In this document: in pieces, positions 63,866-64,000 of the stretch
Numbering within the stretch: the stretch's first letter is position 1
Layout: each line of letters starts with the position of its first letter
From: Phlebotomus papatasi
Lineage: Eukaryota; Arthropoda; Insecta; Diptera; Psychodidae
Length of the DNA: 64,000 bases
Reading direction: 5' to 3'
NCBI RefSeq assembly: GCF_024763615.1
Contig: NC_077222.1
Location: forward strand, 47,864,001 to 47,928,000
Position numbers and translations under genes: made by a program
The notes under the pieces: generated by a model
The model's input: the letters and a program-made list of their open reading frames with translations, nothing else
Database searches by the model: none
Told to the model about the DNA's origin: nothing

Positions 63866-64000
63866 CGGGAGTTTGGGGAATTTTTTTTACACAAAAAAAA
63901 AGTCTATGTATATGTAAATAAAACGCTAGTCATCCCTGTATACTCATTTTCAGCTATTTACTAGCATAAATTATGTATTTCATTATACGTATACTTGGAG

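Larger units (their letters stand above)
61767..64000. other. Right flank, mostly featureless
   Basis: Apart from the microexon candidates, the tRNA fragment and the GC-richer block at 63775-63880, this is A+T-rich DNA. At 61790-62165 a denser stretch includes AAAATGGCGAAAGGAGGTGG and a 72-codon plus-strand open frame without recognisable motifs. It is likely repeat-derived and not a gene. Confidence 0.5.

Overview
The window is A+T-rich, intron-rich animal DNA that holds most of one gene. Seven coding exons on the minus strand spell an uninterrupted ~511-codon part of the LIM-domain-binding cofactor Chip/LDB1, with matching splice phases throughout. The protein sequence (for example TEYRVHELNKRL and SFATEFFEDDATLTLT), the dense TA- and TTAA-flanked non-autonomous transposons, and the tRNA-derived SINEs point to an insect, most likely a fly of the lower Diptera such as a phlebotomine sand fly. 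The order and family are inferences.

Layout, right to left along the gene: two very short splice-flanked segments near 62.8-62.95 kb (candidate N-terminal microexons); a 10.9 kb stretch full of transposon copies and two LINE remnants; the Gly/Pro-rich exon at 51.2-51.9 kb; a 42 kb intron; two exons at 8.8-9.1 kb separated by 121 bp; a 4.6 kb intron; and four exons between 2.17 and 4.19 kb covering most of the dimerisation domain and a basic nuclear-localisation motif. The terminal exon(s), expected to carry the LIM-interaction domain, lie left of base 1. The initiator Met is not in the Gly/Pro exon, which starts in mid-codon after a splice acceptor.

The large introns are a graveyard of small DNA transposons, grouped here by ends and flanks. 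TTAA-flanked piggyBac-type MITEs occur at 5.2, 25.9, 32.35/34.8 and 36.7 kb. TA-flanked elements come in many families, including two 930 bp copies, a 916/901 bp pair, a 253/253 bp pair, and six copies of a ~145 bp palindromic MITE. Several are nested. Two SINE copies, an RNase H-like LINE remnant, a reverse-transcriptase LINE remnant and an L2-type LINE tail are also present.

The most unusual object is at 32.35-34.81 kb. A piggyBac-type MITE was hit by a TA-flanked 1,943 bp element that carries a decayed piece of another host gene, the splicing factor SLU7, apparently with an intron. This looks like transposon-mediated capture of host genomic DNA. The second strongest signal is the microexon pair, whose only open frame matches the phase Chip's Gly/Pro exon needs.

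No other intact protein gene is recognisable on either strand.
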